Shown: piece by piece, positions 15,603 through 25,058 of the stretch
How the letters are laid out: every line of letters starts with the position of its first letter
Position numbering within the stretch: position 1 is the stretch's first letter
Assembly: GCA_035299085.1 (NCBI GenBank)
Contig: DATGXG010000006.1
Location: forward strand, 1 to 41,473
Direction: 5' to 3'
DNA length: 41,473 bases
From: Bacteroidales bacterium
Lineage (GTDB): Bacteria > Bacteroidota > Bacteroidia > Bacteroidales > UBA10428
Program-made: the position numbers and the translations under genes
Notes under the pieces: model-generated
What the model was told of the DNA's origin: nothing
Database searches by the model: none
Seen by the model: only the letters and a program-made list of their open reading frames with translations

Positions 15603-17198
15603 TTAAGATTTAACGAGGTTATCCGGCGATTCGTTTTTATTCAACTGCGCGAGATACCAATTGATAATGACACTGTTAAACCCGTTGTAAGGGAGCTTTT
15701 TCCTTATTGACGGGTTGATATCGGCAAGCATCGGACCGGTTAACTTTTCATAACAGGCCCAGTCATTTTTCAGAATATACCTGTAACGGACAGATCGGGG
15801 TAGCAAAGGTTTCAACCGGTTTTTGATCTTTTGCAATTTTTTTGTGAAGCGACCGGGTGTTAATTCCTTTTCGAAGTTAAGGCTGTACTTTTTAAAATAA
15901 TTCTCCCGGAGGCAGCTGTCATAAATATGTTTGTGGTTTTTACATTCCGGTGGAAGTTTCCTGAAGAAATCAACTAATTCATTGTCCCAATAAAAGAACC
16001 TGACCTGAAAACCAAAAAAAGAAAATACGTGTGACGAATTAATAATGAATTTCGCAATCTTTTCCCGGATATCCCAGTCTTCGAATATACTATATCCCAA
16101 AAACGCGGATTTTGCATCCAGTTCCGCGTCAAGCCTTTTCCTGAAGATTTTCAATACCTGAAAGTTATCAGGATAATTAAAATACTTACTTTTAAGAATC
16201 CGGGTTAAAACTTTATTGGGTTTTATATCAACGGGAAACACCTTACCAAACTGGCTTCCACCCAGCAGGTCACCGGAGTGTCCGGGTAAAAAAACACTTT
16301 CATCCGGAATCAGTTTATGTTTTAACAGGTACAGTACAGCAGGGTATTCCTGGAGGTAGAACATCGATGTAAATTTGGACGCATACCTGTAATAGTCATA
16401 AAATTCCTTACTGCTGATTGACAGGGCCTCATCCTGAAATTTTTCATAGTCTACAAAATACCATTTGAAACCAAGCAATTCAGCCACTTTTTGCGAAATG
16501 TCAACCTCCCTTGTCCTCCGGCCGTAGGTAAAACAGATCGTATTATCATACCCGTAATTTTTGAGAATACAGGCAATCAGCCTTGAATCAAATCCTCCGC
16601 TAAGCGGCAATACGGGGGTGGATTTACCAATTGACCGGATGAAACGCAATGCGGCTCCTTCGATGGCTTTGTGCATGGCTGCAACAGGATCACCATCATG
16701 ACTGATTTCACCTGGTTTGACTTTAAAGGAGAAAATCCGTTCCCTTTCAATCTTTCCATTGCGGATAGTTACCAATTCCCCCGGGGGCACCTGTTTGATT
16801 TCATCAATGAGAGTGTCAGGACCTGTTGTATATCCCATATGTCTGAATTCCGCGGAAACATCCTCCGATATCGAGTCGCCCGGCAACCGCAATTCTTCAG
16901 GATCATCGCTGATTGCTATTTGGGGACTTATACGAAAGAATACCGGGAAGAATCTTGATTTATCACAGTACAGGTAAATTGTATTGCCTGATGAATAAAT
17001 GAAAGAGTATATACCATTTAATGATGTTAACTCCCGCACCGGCTTTTCGGGATTATCCGTCATCTGGGAAAAATAATTCAGCAACGCATCTTCATTCATG
17101 AATTCACCACCGGGAGAATGCGCATGACCAGCAACATACAGGTTCCTGCCTTTTCTCCACGAAAAATCGTTGGTGATTATTTTAACAACCGATTCCAT
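15603..17198 (-). CDS. asparagine-synthetase-like amidotransferase homologue lacking the glutaminase cysteine
   Basis: A 531-residue member of the AsnB/Asn_synthase superfamily. The N-terminal half keeps parts of the class-II glutamine amidotransferase fold (LNGIYSFIYSSGN, DKSRFFPVFFR, QVPPGELVTIRNGKI), but the chain starts MESVV and has no Cys2, so it cannot use glutamine in the normal way. The synthase half has the ATP-pyrophosphatase loop PLSGGFDSRL (SGGFDS at residues 200-205) and GHSGDLLGGSQFG. Such proteins in surface-polysaccharide clusters are thought to amidate sugars or other acids, but this substrate is unknown. It is the last gene of a tight operon behind a flippase (five-base gap). 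The C-terminal third is basic. Confidence 0.8.
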   Translation of the reverse strand: MESVVKIITNDFSWRKGRNLYVAGHAHSPGGEFMNEDALLNYFSQMTDNPEKPVRELTSLNGIYSFIYSSGNTIYLYCDKSRFFPVFFRISPQIAISDDPEELRLPGDSISEDVSAEFRHMGYTTGPDTLIDEIKQVPPGELVTIRNGKIERERIFSFKVKPGEISHDGDPVAAMHKAIEGAALRFIRSIGKSTPVLPLSGGFDSRLIACILKNYGYDNTICFTYGRRTREVDISQKVAELLGFKWYFVDYEKFQDEALSISSKEFYDYYRYASKFTSMFYLQEYPAVLYLLKHKLIPDESVFLPGHSGDLLGGSQFGKVFPVDIKPNKVLTRILKSKYFNYPDNFQVLKIFRKRLDAELDAKSAFLGYSIFEDWDIREKIAKFIINSSHVFSFFGFQVRFFYWDNELVDFFRKLPPECKNHKHIYDSCLRENYFKKYSLNFEKELTPGRFTKKLQKIKNRLKPLLPRSVRYRYILKNDWACYEKLTGPMLADINPSIRKKLPYNGFNSVIINWYLAQLNKNESPDNLVKS

Positions 17199-17203
17199 TC
17201 GGC

Positions 17204-18541
17204 TTATTTAAATGATTCAGCACTTTTTGAGACGGGCTTAATATTCTTACCGTAATTTTTCAGTAACGACAGGTACCAGACGAAATTATACGTTAACACA
17301 ATACAGCCGGAGATTACAAATAAAATGATAGCCAGGATGACATCCTTATAATAAACACCGATACCCAAAGAAACCATTCGGACAATCAAATAAACAATAT
17401 CGATTATCAATGCTTTTCTTTGTTTAAAAAAGATATCCGGAATAAAGCTGATGGGAAATGTGAAAAGAACCAAAAATACCCATGGCAAAAGAATACCGGA
17501 AATGCTTCCGGCTTCCTGCCATTCGATTCCAAAAAGTAAAACAAAGACTGGCCTTGAAACAAAAAAGAACAGGATAAACAATACGGCTGTTACCGGCATT
17601 AAAATCCGAAGCCATTTAAAAAGTTCCTCTTTGATAGGTGCTTGTTGATTCACCCTTTCAACTATACTTTGGTTGAGTACTTTCGACACCGAACCTGTAA
17701 GCAGTTGTACGGGAGTCAGCAGGACCCCCGCAGCGAGTGAATACTGACCGGCATCATGAACAGTAAAAAACTTTGAAAGAACAAAAATCGGTAGCGTTGT
17801 GGAAATCGCATTAATTAATTGAAGAGGCATACTGAAAACAGGGAAGTTTTTATACCTGACAGCAACTTCTTTTATGTTGTTCCATGCAACAGGGATCTCA
17901 CCTGCGGTGATCCTGACCTTTCTCAACACCTGGCAGACCAGTTGAATGGCTGATGTTAACTGTCCGATTAACCTCCCCAAGATAAGACCGTAATTAGTAT
18001 AATTAAATAATCCAAAGAGCAGTTTGGATATATTGACTCCTATTCCCTGGTTTATTGAACACTGTGAAATGAAACTGAAATATTTGTTGCGGTTCGAATA
18101 GCTGATAAAAATGGCATAGATATTTCCAAGTATTACAGAAACAGGCACCCATAAAAGAAACGAACTGATTTCAGGAGTATTGAAAAATTTCTGAGCTATG
18201 ACATTCCGAAAAAACAGTGAAATAAAAAAAACGACGAGGCTTATCACCACCGTACACATCATGGCCAGAAGAGCAAGAGATCTGGCATGTGTATCATTTT
18301 TGGGCAAAAGTATTGCCTGCTCATACACACCGGAGGCCAGTAAAGATACGATGCCTGTAATACTTGTAAATAAACCGAAAACACCAAACTGTTCAGGTGA
18401 ATACATCCTGCTGAATACAGGGTAAAGAGCCAGCGATAATAGCAGTGCAATTGAAGATCCCAGGAACAGAAAAAATGAATGTCTTACAAATTCCGTTTTG
18501 AAAATGCCCGACAACAAATTTTGGTTTCCTGGTTTGTACAT
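17204..18541 (-). CDS. oligosaccharide flippase (Wzx/polysaccharide transporter family)
   Basis: A 445-residue polytopic membrane protein with about 12 hydrophobic helices and little else. Family-like features are the N-terminal SIALLLSLALYPVFSRMYSPEQFGVFGLF, a typical first-two-helix signature of the Polysacc_synt/Wzx family, and PVFSMPLQLINAIS in the middle. Such proteins move lipid-linked oligosaccharides across the inner membrane. It starts two bases after the ATPase stop and ends five bases before the asparagine-synthetase-like gene. No glycosyltransferases accompany it in this operon, so the sugar it exports cannot be guessed. Confidence 0.85.
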   Translation of the reverse strand: MYKPGNQNLLSGIFKTEFVRHSFFLFLGSSIALLLSLALYPVFSRMYSPEQFGVFGLFTSITGIVSLLASGVYEQAILLPKNDTHARSLALLAMMCTVVISLVVFFISLFFRNVIAQKFFNTPEISSFLLWVPVSVILGNIYAIFISYSNRNKYFSFISQCSINQGIGVNISKLLFGLFNYTNYGLILGRLIGQLTSAIQLVCQVLRKVRITAGEIPVAWNNIKEVAVRYKNFPVFSMPLQLINAISTTLPIFVLSKFFTVHDAGQYSLAAGVLLTPVQLLTGSVSKVLNQSIVERVNQQAPIKEELFKWLRILMPVTAVLFILFFFVSRPVFVLLFGIEWQEAGSISGILLPWVFLVLFTFPISFIPDIFFKQRKALIIDIVYLIVRMVSLGIGVYYKDVILAIILFVISGCIVLTYNFVWYLSLLKNYGKNIKPVSKSAESFK

Positions 18542-18543
18542 TT

Positions 18544-19251
18544 CTATTCCATCAATGTAAAATCAATTTCAGCACTCTCCTCCACCTCCACCAGTTTTCC
18601 GTCATCACACTTCAGTGTGCGGGCGGGATATTTTTTGAGAAGTGTATAGTTATGGCTGGCCATCAGCACAGCCCTGCCACTCTCACTTATTTCGCGAAGC
18701 AGTGCCATAATGGATTCGGATGTCTCAGGATCAAGATTTCCGGTAGGTTCATCAGCCAGGATAACCTCAGGATCATTCAGAAGAGCCCTTGCAATGACAA
18801 CACGCTGCTGTTCTCCGCCTGACAATTGATGTGGCATTTTGAATCCCTTGTTGATCAGGTTCACTTTCTCAAGAACCAGCTTTATCCGGCCGTCAATTTC
18901 CTCTTTGACCTTCCAGCCTGTGGCATGAAGTACGAACCAGAGGTTATCATAAACAGACCTGTCCGACAACAGCTGGAAATCCTGGAAAACTATGCCCAGC
19001 TTGCGGCGAAGTAAAGGAACCTGTTTGGGTTTTATGTTTTCAAGCGAAAAACCCACCACAGTTGCGGTGCCTGTATTAAGCGGCAATTCGGCGTTTATTG
19101 TTTTTATGAGGCTTGATTTACCACTGCCCACACGGCCTATTAGGTAAACAAATTCACCTTTGGATATCGAAAAATTCACATCCGACAGGACAAGGTGATC
19201 ATCCTGGAAGATAGAAGCCTTTTCAAAAGATATTACAGTGTTTTCGGGCAT
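18544..19251 (-). CDS. ftsE: FtsE-like ABC transporter ATPase
   Basis: An ABC ATPase of about 235 residues with Walker [11 protein letters not shown]-loop VFQDFQLL, signature LSGGEQQR, Walker [13 protein letters not shown] and H-loop MASHN. The [17 protein letters not shown] start and overall size fit FtsE, which with FtsX regulates peptidoglycan hydrolases at the division site. No FtsX is in the window; LolD-like ATPases are the alternative. The start is set at the ATG 19249-19251 ([10 protein letters not shown]). The longer frame from 19284 would begin inside the -7 element at 19282-19289, so its ATG would not be transcribed from that promoter. It heads an operon with a flippase and an asparagine-synthetase-like gene. 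Confidence 0.85.
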   Translation of the reverse strand: MPENTVISFEKASIFQDDHLVLSDVNFSISKGEFVYLIGRVGSGKSSLIKTINAELPLNTGTATVVGFSLENIKPKQVPLLRRKLGIVFQDFQLLSDRSVYDNLWFVLHATGWKVKEEIDGRIKLVLEKVNLINKGFKMPHQLSGGEQQRVVIARALLNDPEVILADEPTGNLDPETSESIMALLREISESGRAVLMASHNYTLLKKYPARTLKCDDGKLVEVEESAEIDFTLME

Positions 19252-19281
19252 GCAAGTTGGCTGATGAATGATTAACAAACC

Positions 19282-19289
19282 CAAAAATA
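19282..19289 (-). promoter_or_regulatory. -7 element upstream of ftsE
   Basis: On the minus strand this reads TATTTTTG, matching TAnnTTTG, about 30 bases before the ATG at 19251. It overlaps an upstream in-frame ATG at 19284 and so argues for the shorter FtsE start. No well-spaced TTG is visible. Confidence 0.5.
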
Positions 19290-19381
19290 GACAATATCAT
19301 GCAATTATTACGGGCCGTTAATTAACAACGTAATGTTAATTTAAACAGAATAAGCCGGTCACTTTATACGTTATTAATCCG

Positions 19382-19389
19382 TAATTTTG
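19382..19389 (+). promoter_or_regulatory. -7 element upstream of the TPR gene
   Basis: TAATTTTG matches TAnnTTTG, 20 bases before the ATG at 19410. It shares the 158-base divergent region with the ftsE promoter. No -33 TTG is seen at 19 bases. Confidence 0.5.
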
Positions 19390-19409
19390 GTCAAAATCTG
19401 ATAATAAGT

Positions 19410-22400
19410 ATGAAACTAGCTGTTAGTCTGATAATTACGTTTGTTCTTTGCACCACCCTCAAATCCCAGCAAACCTATTACAACACCGATGAAGACAAAC
19501 AGTACCGGCAGGCTGTTGAACTTTACAATAACGGAAAATACAGCGCAGCGCAGGTATTGTTTGATGAATACGCCGCCATGTATGCCGGAGAGAATTCTGA
19601 TGAGGTATCCGGAAGCCAGTTTTATGCATCGATGTGTGCTGTGAAATTATTCAATAATGATGCAGAGGCAAGGATTATTAAGTTCCTTAATGATAATCCC
19701 GAGAATCCGAATAAGAACGAAGCGCTGTTCAACCTGGCGGGATATTTCTTTCAGAAGAAAAGCTACAGCAATGCACTTATATATTACGAACAGGTTGATA
19801 ATACAAGACTTAGCAAGGATGACAATGCAGAATACGAGTTCAAAAGAGGTTACTGCTATTTTGTGAAAGAGGATTATGATAAGGCACGGATGGCTTTCAA
19901 CGAAATAAAGGATCTTGACACCAAGTATACTGCTCCGGCACTGTATTATTATGCCCATATTAATTACACACAGGGTAACTATGAAACAGCGCTTGCTGGT
20001 TTCAACAGGCTGAAAGATGATCAGAATTTCGGCCCGATAGTGCCTTATTACCTGACACAGATTTATTACAAGCAGAAAAAATACGACGAGGTCATTAAAT
20101 ACGCTCCGCAACTGATGACGGATGCGAGCGAAAAGCGGGGACCTGAAATTGCACGAATTACAGGTGAATCCTATGTTCAGATGAATCTTTACGAGGAAGC
20201 CATACCCTATCTTGAGAAATTTATTGAATCGGGAAGCAATGTAACCTCAGAGGATAAGTACAGCCTGGCCTATGCCTATTATAAAACCGGCGCTTTTGAA
20301 AAAGCAGCCAACCTGTTCAGCCAGATAACAGGAAGTGAAACAGCTTTGAGCCAGAATGCCCTCTATCACCTTGCGGATTGCCAGATTAAGCTCAATGACA
20401 AAAACAAAGCTCGTATGGCTTTCTCTTCGGCGTCGAAAATGAGTTTTGATCCGGCCATCCAGGAGGATGCACTGTTTAACTATGCTCTTCTCACTTATGA
20501 ACTCGACTATTCCCCTTTTAACGAGGCCGTGCAGTCGCTTAACGAATATCTCGAAAAATATCCCAATTCGAAACGCAGTGAAGAAGCCACCAATTATCTT
20601 GTTTTAGCTTACCTGAACGCAAAAAATTACAGCCTGGCGCTTGAATCGATCGAGAAGCTTCACGGCATGAATAACGAGATAAAAAAGGCCTACCAGAAAA
20701 TCGCCTATTACCGTGGCCTTGAATTATTCAGCAACCTGAGCTTTGATCAGGCCATTGATATGTTCAGCTCGGCCGATAAATACGGGAATTTCGATAACAA
20801 GATCTACGCGCTCTGCCATTACTGGATGGGTGAAGCCTGGTACAGGAAAGGCGACTATTCAAAGGCTCTTGATAATTACAATGCATTCCTTGCCCAGCCC
20901 GGAGTATCATCGTATCCCGAATATGCCCCGGCGAACTACAACCTTGGATATTGCTATTTCAGCCAGAAACAATACCCCGATGCAGCGGTATGGTTCGGAA
21001 AGTACGTTTCACTGGCAAAGAACCCGCAGAAAGAAGTTCTCAGCGATGCTTACAACCGCCTTGGCGACTGCTATTTTGTACAGCAGCAATATTTAAAAGC
21101 CGTTGGTTATTACGATAATGCACTGAAAAACGGATCTGGCGCCAATGATTACACCATGTTTCAAAAAGCAATGGCGCTGGGTGTCACAGGTAAAGACAAT
21201 GAGAAAATCAATGTTCTCAACCAGATGCTGACTACTTATCCTAATTCTTCATATAAACCTGATGTATATTTTCAGATTGCTGAAAGCAATGTAAAGCTGA
21301 ATCAGAATGATATGGCCATCAGCAATTACAGGCGTGTGGTGAATGATTACCCCAGAAGCAGCTACGTTAAAAAGTCACTTCTTGCACTTGGCCTTTTATA
21401 TTATAACGCCAACAGGAACAATGATGCCATAACCAGTTATAAAAAGGTAATTGAGGATTACCCGGGCACACCTGAAGCGGAGAATGCGATGATCGGCCTG
21501 AAAAACGTATATGTTGACGATAAAAACGTAGAGGGCTTTTATGCTTACATGAAAGATAAGGGGCAGCTTACCTCATCCGATCTCATTGAGCAGGATTCAC
21601 TCATGTACCTCACTGCCGAAAGGACTTATATGTCGGGTGATTACGCTAAAGCACAGCAAAGCCTGTCGAGCTACATCGAAAAGAATCCGGACGGCCGTTA
21701 CCTTGTGAATGCCTGGTTTTATAAGGGCGATTGCCATTACCGCAATAAGGAAGACGGTCCGGCTCTTGAAGCTTTTGATTACGTGATAAACAGTCCTCGC
21801 AGCAAATTTACAGAACCCGCACTTCTGGGCGCTTCCCGGATAAAATTCAGGCAAAAAGACTATGCCGCTGCTGCTGATTACTACCAGAAACTTGAAGAAA
21901 ATGCAGAAGTGCAGGCAAACCGGCTTGAAGCCAGGATGGGAATGCTTGAATGCTATTCAATGCTGGGAGATAACCCAAAGGTAATTGAACAAGCCGACCG
22001 CATTTTACTTTCAGAAAAACTGTCAAAAGACCAGGAAAGAAAAACAAGGTTTGCAAAAGCTAAGGCACTACAGGCAAACGACAGGCAAATGCTTGCACTC
22101 GAAGAATACCAGAAGGTAGCTGTCGAAGTGAAAAGCGCAGAGGGTGCCGAATCCAAATTCAGACTGGCAGAAATCTATTACCAGAGAAAAGATTATGCCA
22201 ATGCCGAGAAAGTGATTGCAGATTTTGCCGATAAGACAACACCACATCAATACTGGATGGCAAAAGGATTCCTGCTATGGGCCGACATTTTTAAGGAAAA
22301 AGGCGATGATTTCCAGGCCATTCAAACCTTGCAGAGCCTGATTGACTATTATGAGAAAACCGATGACGGTATCCTTGTTGAAGCCAAAGAGAAAAAGAAA

Positions 22401-22475
22401 CAGCTTACCGACAGGCAGAACAATGCCGGCAAGGCTAAGCCCGAACAGGATGACCAGGAAATAGAAATCAGGTAA
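19410..22475 (+). CDS. large exported tetratricopeptide-repeat protein
   Basis: A 1021-residue protein with a signal peptide (MKLAVSLIITFVLCTTLKSQ) followed by TPR units along almost its whole length. Recurrent units include YRQAVELYNNGKYSAAQVLF, ALFNLAGYFFQKKSYSNALIYY, MWMGEAWYRKGDYSKALDNY-like and YNLGYCYFSQKQYPDAAVWF blocks; the helical pairs resemble the YbgF/BamD class of periplasmic TPRs. The last 20 residues are charged and probably disordered. It lacks a lipobox, so it is likely periplasmic. It is followed by an outer-membrane barrel gene after 32 bases, and such a TPR/barrel pair suggests a trans-envelope or outer-membrane assembly role. I cannot name a substrate. Confidence 0.85.
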   Translation: MKLAVSLIITFVLCTTLKSQQTYYNTDEDKQYRQAVELYNNGKYSAAQVLFDEYAAMYAGENSDEVSGSQFYASMCAVKLFNNDAEARIIKFLNDNPENPNKNEALFNLAGYFFQKKSYSNALIYYEQVDNTRLSKDDNAEYEFKRGYCYFVKEDYDKARMAFNEIKDLDTKYTAPALYYYAHINYTQGNYETALAGFNRLKDDQNFGPIVPYYLTQIYYKQKKYDEVIKYAPQLMTDASEKRGPEIARITGESYVQMNLYEEAIPYLEKFIESGSNVTSEDKYSLAYAYYKTGAFEKAANLFSQITGSETALSQNALYHLADCQIKLNDKNKARMAFSSASKMSFDPAIQEDALFNYALLTYELDYSPFNEAVQSLNEYLEKYPNSKRSEEATNYLVLAYLNAKNYSLALESIEKLHGMNNEIKKAYQKIAYYRGLELFSNLSFDQAIDMFSSADKYGNFDNKIYALCHYWMGEAWYRKGDYSKALDNYNAFLAQPGVSSYPEYAPANYNLGYCYFSQKQYPDAAVWFGKYVSLAKNPQKEVLSDAYNRLGDCYFVQQQYLKAVGYYDNALKNGSGANDYTMFQKAMALGVTGKDNEKINVLNQMLTTYPNSSYKPDVYFQIAESNVKLNQNDMAISNYRRVVNDYPRSSYVKKSLLALGLLYYNANRNNDAITSYKKVIEDYPGTPEAENAMIGLKNVYVDDKNVEGFYAYMKDKGQLTSSDLIEQDSLMYLTAERTYMSGDYAKAQQSLSSYIEKNPDGRYLVNAWFYKGDCHYRNKEDGPALEAFDYVINSPRSKFTEPALLGASRIKFRQKDYAAAADYYQKLEENAEVQANRLEARMGMLECYSMLGDNPKVIEQADRILLSEKLSKDQERKTRFAKAKALQANDRQMLALEEYQKVAVEVKSAEGAESKFRLAEIYYQRKDYANAEKVIADFADKTTPHQYWMAKGFLLWADIFKEKGDDFQAIQTLQSLIDYYEKTDDGILVEAKEKKKQLTDRQNNAGKAKPEQDDQEIEIR

Positions 22476-22507
22476 AACACAGTATAAAACGGTAAAAGTA
22501 AATCACC

Positions 22508-24205
22508 ATGTTAAAAACGTTCAATATGATCAGATCCGGAATATTCACTGCGTTGCTGGTTTTAGCCTGCTCTGTTTTGAAAGGCCAGGACCTGAATAAG
22601 GAAGTTTTTGTAGTAAGGCCTTACGAGCCTACCCTTTCGGATGCCTCAAAATATAATTTTATGCCTCCGGAAAACACGATGGAAACATCCATACCGGCTT
22701 TCCAATACCGGATAGCACCGAAAAGGCTGAGCAGCAGCTTTGTTCCCGATCCTATTAAAGCCGCCAGGACCGTTACTACTTCCCTTCCCAAAATTTACAA
22801 TACTTGGCTCAAGGCTGGTCTGGGCAATTATTCGACTCCGTTGTTTGAATTCAACATCAGTAATGTGAGATCCAAGGATTACGCCTACGGAGCTTACATT
22901 CATCATAAGTCGTCGCGGGGAAAGGTGTTCCTTAAAAATGATCGCAGCATGAATGCCGGTTACGTTGACAACCTTGTGAAGCTTTACGGTAAGCGCTTCT
23001 TTTCAAATGTCACCCTCAGCGGCGGACTCAATTTTGAACAACATGCTTTCAATTATTATGGTTACAACACTGACACCCTTGTGGGACCTGTTGAACTGGA
23101 TAAAGACACTTTAAGACAACGTGTTTTTAAACCAGGCGCTGAGATTGGGCTGAAATCCAGTTATGCCCCTGACCGGTTCAATTTTGACCTGAATGCCCGG
23201 TTTGACTATTTCACCGACAGGCAGAAGAACAGAGAACCCGATTTTCTTGTTTCAACCCGTTTTACAAAAGAAGTTTCCGGCCTGTTGGGCGGACTTGACA
23301 TGTCGCTCGACTACTCAAGACTAACCAACAACATGGATACAACTGCCATAAAAACCAACAACACCATATTCAGGTTCAGTCCCTGGATCAGCAAAAGCAG
23401 TGAAGACTGGCAGTTCAGGCTGGGTTTTGAAGGTGCGGCCGATTTGAGCGGAATTTCAAGGTTTTATTTTTATCCGAAAGCGGATCTCAATATTATTATT
23501 GTTAAAGATGTGCTGATCCCGTTTATAGGCGTTTCAGGCGAATTAAAAAAGAACAGCTACCAGAACCTTTTCGGGGAGAATATGTTCATTCAGCCCGGAC
23601 TTGCGCTGAAAAACACAAGCAGTAATTTTATCGTATTCGGCGGTATAAAAGGTAATATCAGTTCTGTTGTGCGTTTCAGGGCCGATGCGAGTATTACCAT
23701 TTTCAAAGATTACCATTTCTTTGTGAACGATACGATTACGCCGGTTAATCTTTTACCTCTTGACAACAAGTTCACAGGAGAATACGATGACATGAACCTC
23801 ATTACCTATCATGGTCAGCTTGTATTTTCGCCCGGAAACAAGTTTGAACTGATGGCTGACGGCAAAATTTTCAATTATAAAACTTTTGATGTAAAGAAAT
23901 CCTGGCATGAACCCGATTTTGAAATAAAGACACAGGCTGTTTACCGGTTTGACAAGTTTGAAATAGGTGCAGGCCTCGATGTAATAGGCAACCGCTGGGT
24001 GAAAGTGAGAAAAACGATCAATCCTGAAGGGATGGAGAAAATCAAACCTGTTTTTGACGGTAATCTGAGTTTCAATTTTCATTATTCGAAACTCCTTACT
24101 GTTTTTGCCGATTTTTATAACCTGGCAGAAAGGAGTTATACCCTCTGGAACCAATACCCTTCACAACGATTTAACTTTCTTGTTGGTTTTTCATACAAAC
24201 TATAG
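22508..24205 (+). CDS. outer-membrane beta-barrel protein, TonB-receptor-like without a plug
   Basis: A 565-residue protein with a signal peptide (about residues 1-26, ending in KGQ), a conserved N-terminal block EVFVVRPYEPTLSDASK, and then about 450 residues of alternating aromatic/hydrophobic strands ending in RFNFLVGFSYKL, with the terminal aromatic-x-aromatic pattern typical of outer-membrane barrels recognised by the Bam complex. No TonB box, plug or carboxypeptidase-regulatory domain is present, so automated labels of TonB receptor would be misleading. It lies 32 bases after the TPR gene and directly before the adenosyltransferase (adjacent codons), so it is in one operon with both. Role unknown; partner of the TPR protein is an inference. 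Confidence 0.75.
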   Translation: MLKTFNMIRSGIFTALLVLACSVLKGQDLNKEVFVVRPYEPTLSDASKYNFMPPENTMETSIPAFQYRIAPKRLSSSFVPDPIKAARTVTTSLPKIYNTWLKAGLGNYSTPLFEFNISNVRSKDYAYGAYIHHKSSRGKVFLKNDRSMNAGYVDNLVKLYGKRFFSNVTLSGGLNFEQHAFNYYGYNTDTLVGPVELDKDTLRQRVFKPGAEIGLKSSYAPDRFNFDLNARFDYFTDRQKNREPDFLVSTRFTKEVSGLLGGLDMSLDYSRLTNNMDTTAIKTNNTIFRFSPWISKSSEDWQFRLGFEGAADLSGISRFYFYPKADLNIIIVKDVLIPFIGVSGELKKNSYQNLFGENMFIQPGLALKNTSSNFIVFGGIKGNISSVVRFRADASITIFKDYHFFVNDTITPVNLLPLDNKFTGEYDDMNLITYHGQLVFSPGNKFELMADGKIFNYKTFDVKKSWHEPDFEIKTQAVYRFDKFEIGAGLDVIGNRWVKVRKTINPEGMEKIKPVFDGNLSFNFHYSKLLTVFADFYNLAERSYTLWNQYPSQRFNFLVGFSYKL

Positions 24206-24754
24206 ATGAAGATTTATACCCGTACAGGTGATAAGGGGTTTACCTCGCTCATTGGCGGAAAGAAGGTAACCAAAGATCATATACGTATTGAAGCATACGG
24301 AACCATTGACGAACTGATAGCTCACACCGGAATGCTCAGAGATATGTTTACGCATGACATGCAGTATCAGGAATTCCTACTTCAGGTGGAGGACCGCCTT
24401 ATGGTATGTGCCGCTATACTGGCCAGTGATTGCGAAGACTGCAATGTGAAAATACCCGAAATAACTGAGGGGGATATTACTCAGATCGAAAATGAAATCG
24501 ATACCATTGTGGCCTTATTGCCGGCCCTTACATCGTTTGTCCTGCCCGGAGGCCACACTATCTCTTCACAGTGTCATATAACACGCACCGTTTGTCGCAG
24601 AGCTGAAAGACAAATTATCCATCTGTCCGGTGAACTTTTTGTTCCCGAAACCGTAATAAAGTACGTCAACAGGCTTTCAGATTTTCTTTTTGTGTTGGCA
24701 CGCAAAGTGTTATACGATTTAAAACAAAAAGAAGTACTGTGGAAACCAAAATAG
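24206..24754 (+). CDS. cob(I)alamin adenosyltransferase, PduO type
   Basis: A 182-residue PduO-family enzyme that transfers adenosyl from ATP to reduced cobalamin, making coenzyme B12. The ATP-binding N-terminus YTRTGDKGFTSLIGG is followed by VTKDHIRIEAYGTIDELIAHTG; TRTVCRRAERQI and the C-terminal YVNRLSDFLFVLARK are also conserved. A CEDC pair in the middle is a local feature and not needed for catalysis in known members. The start ATG directly follows the TAG of the barrel gene, so translation is likely coupled. The placement of a cofactor enzyme behind an outer-membrane pair is unexplained; it is not near other B12 genes here. Confidence 0.93.
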   Translation: MKIYTRTGDKGFTSLIGGKKVTKDHIRIEAYGTIDELIAHTGMLRDMFTHDMQYQEFLLQVEDRLMVCAAILASDCEDCNVKIPEITEGDITQIENEIDTIVALLPALTSFVLPGGHTISSQCHITRTVCRRAERQIIHLSGELFVPETVIKYVNRLSDFLFVLARKVLYDLKQKEVLWKPK

Positions 24755-24775
24755 TAAGTTGTATTTATATTTTTT

Positions 24776-24783
24776 TATATTTG
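24776..24783 (+). promoter_or_regulatory. -7 element upstream of the DUF2795 gene
   Basis: TATATTTG matches TAnnTTTG, 27 bases before the ATG at 24811. A TTG at 24759-24761 is too close (14 bases) for a normal -33. The DUF2795 gene is therefore probably transcribed on its own as well. Confidence 0.5.
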
Positions 24784-24810
24784 CACAATTTTTAAGAAAA
24801 GTAATCGATT

Positions 24811-25032
24811 ATGTACTGGACCCTTGAACTAGCGTCTAAATTAGAAGATGCACCCTGGCCGGCCTCTAAGGAAGAATTGATTGACTTCGCCATCCGATCT
24901 GGTGCTCCTTTGGAGGTAATCGAAAATCTCCAGGAAATCGAAGATGAAGGTGAAATTTATGAAAGTATTGAGGATTTATGGCCGGACTATCCCAGCAAGG
25001 ACGATTTCTTTTTTAATGAAGACGAATATTAG
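24811..25032 (+). CDS. small acidic DUF2795 protein
   Basis: A 73-residue, strongly acidic protein (MYWTLELASKLEDAPWPASK at the start, ending PSKDDFFFNEDEY). The WPASKEELIDFAIRSGAP segment matches the DUF2795 helix-turn pattern seen in small bacterial proteins. It has no signal peptide, metal motif or membrane segment. Function unknown. It is preceded by its own -7 element and followed immediately by a good intrinsic terminator, which indicates a short, independent transcript. Confidence 0.85.
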   Translation: MYWTLELASKLEDAPWPASKEELIDFAIRSGAPLEVIENLQEIEDEGEIYESIEDLWPDYPSKDDFFFNEDEY

Positions 25033-25034
25033 AC

Positions 25035-25058
25035 AAAGCCCCTCTAAGGGGCTTTTTT
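25035..25058 (+). terminator. intrinsic terminator after the DUF2795 gene
   Basis: AAGCCCCT CTA AGGGGCTT (25036-25054) is a perfect 8-base stem with a 3-base loop followed by TTTT. On the other strand the same stem follows the TAA of the OstA-like gene with a short TTTG, so it may act in both directions. Confidence 0.85.

Noticed and set aside
18544..19251. A complete FtsEX division complex
   Set aside because: No FtsX-like permease is found anywhere in the window.
19252..19284. Longer FtsE start at 19284
   Set aside because: The ATG lies inside a TAnnTTTG element that would place the transcript start downstream of it; the extra residues do not resemble FtsE.
22508..24205. TonB-dependent receptor label for the barrel gene
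   Set aside because: No TonB box or plug domain is visible; the barrel alone does not justify it.
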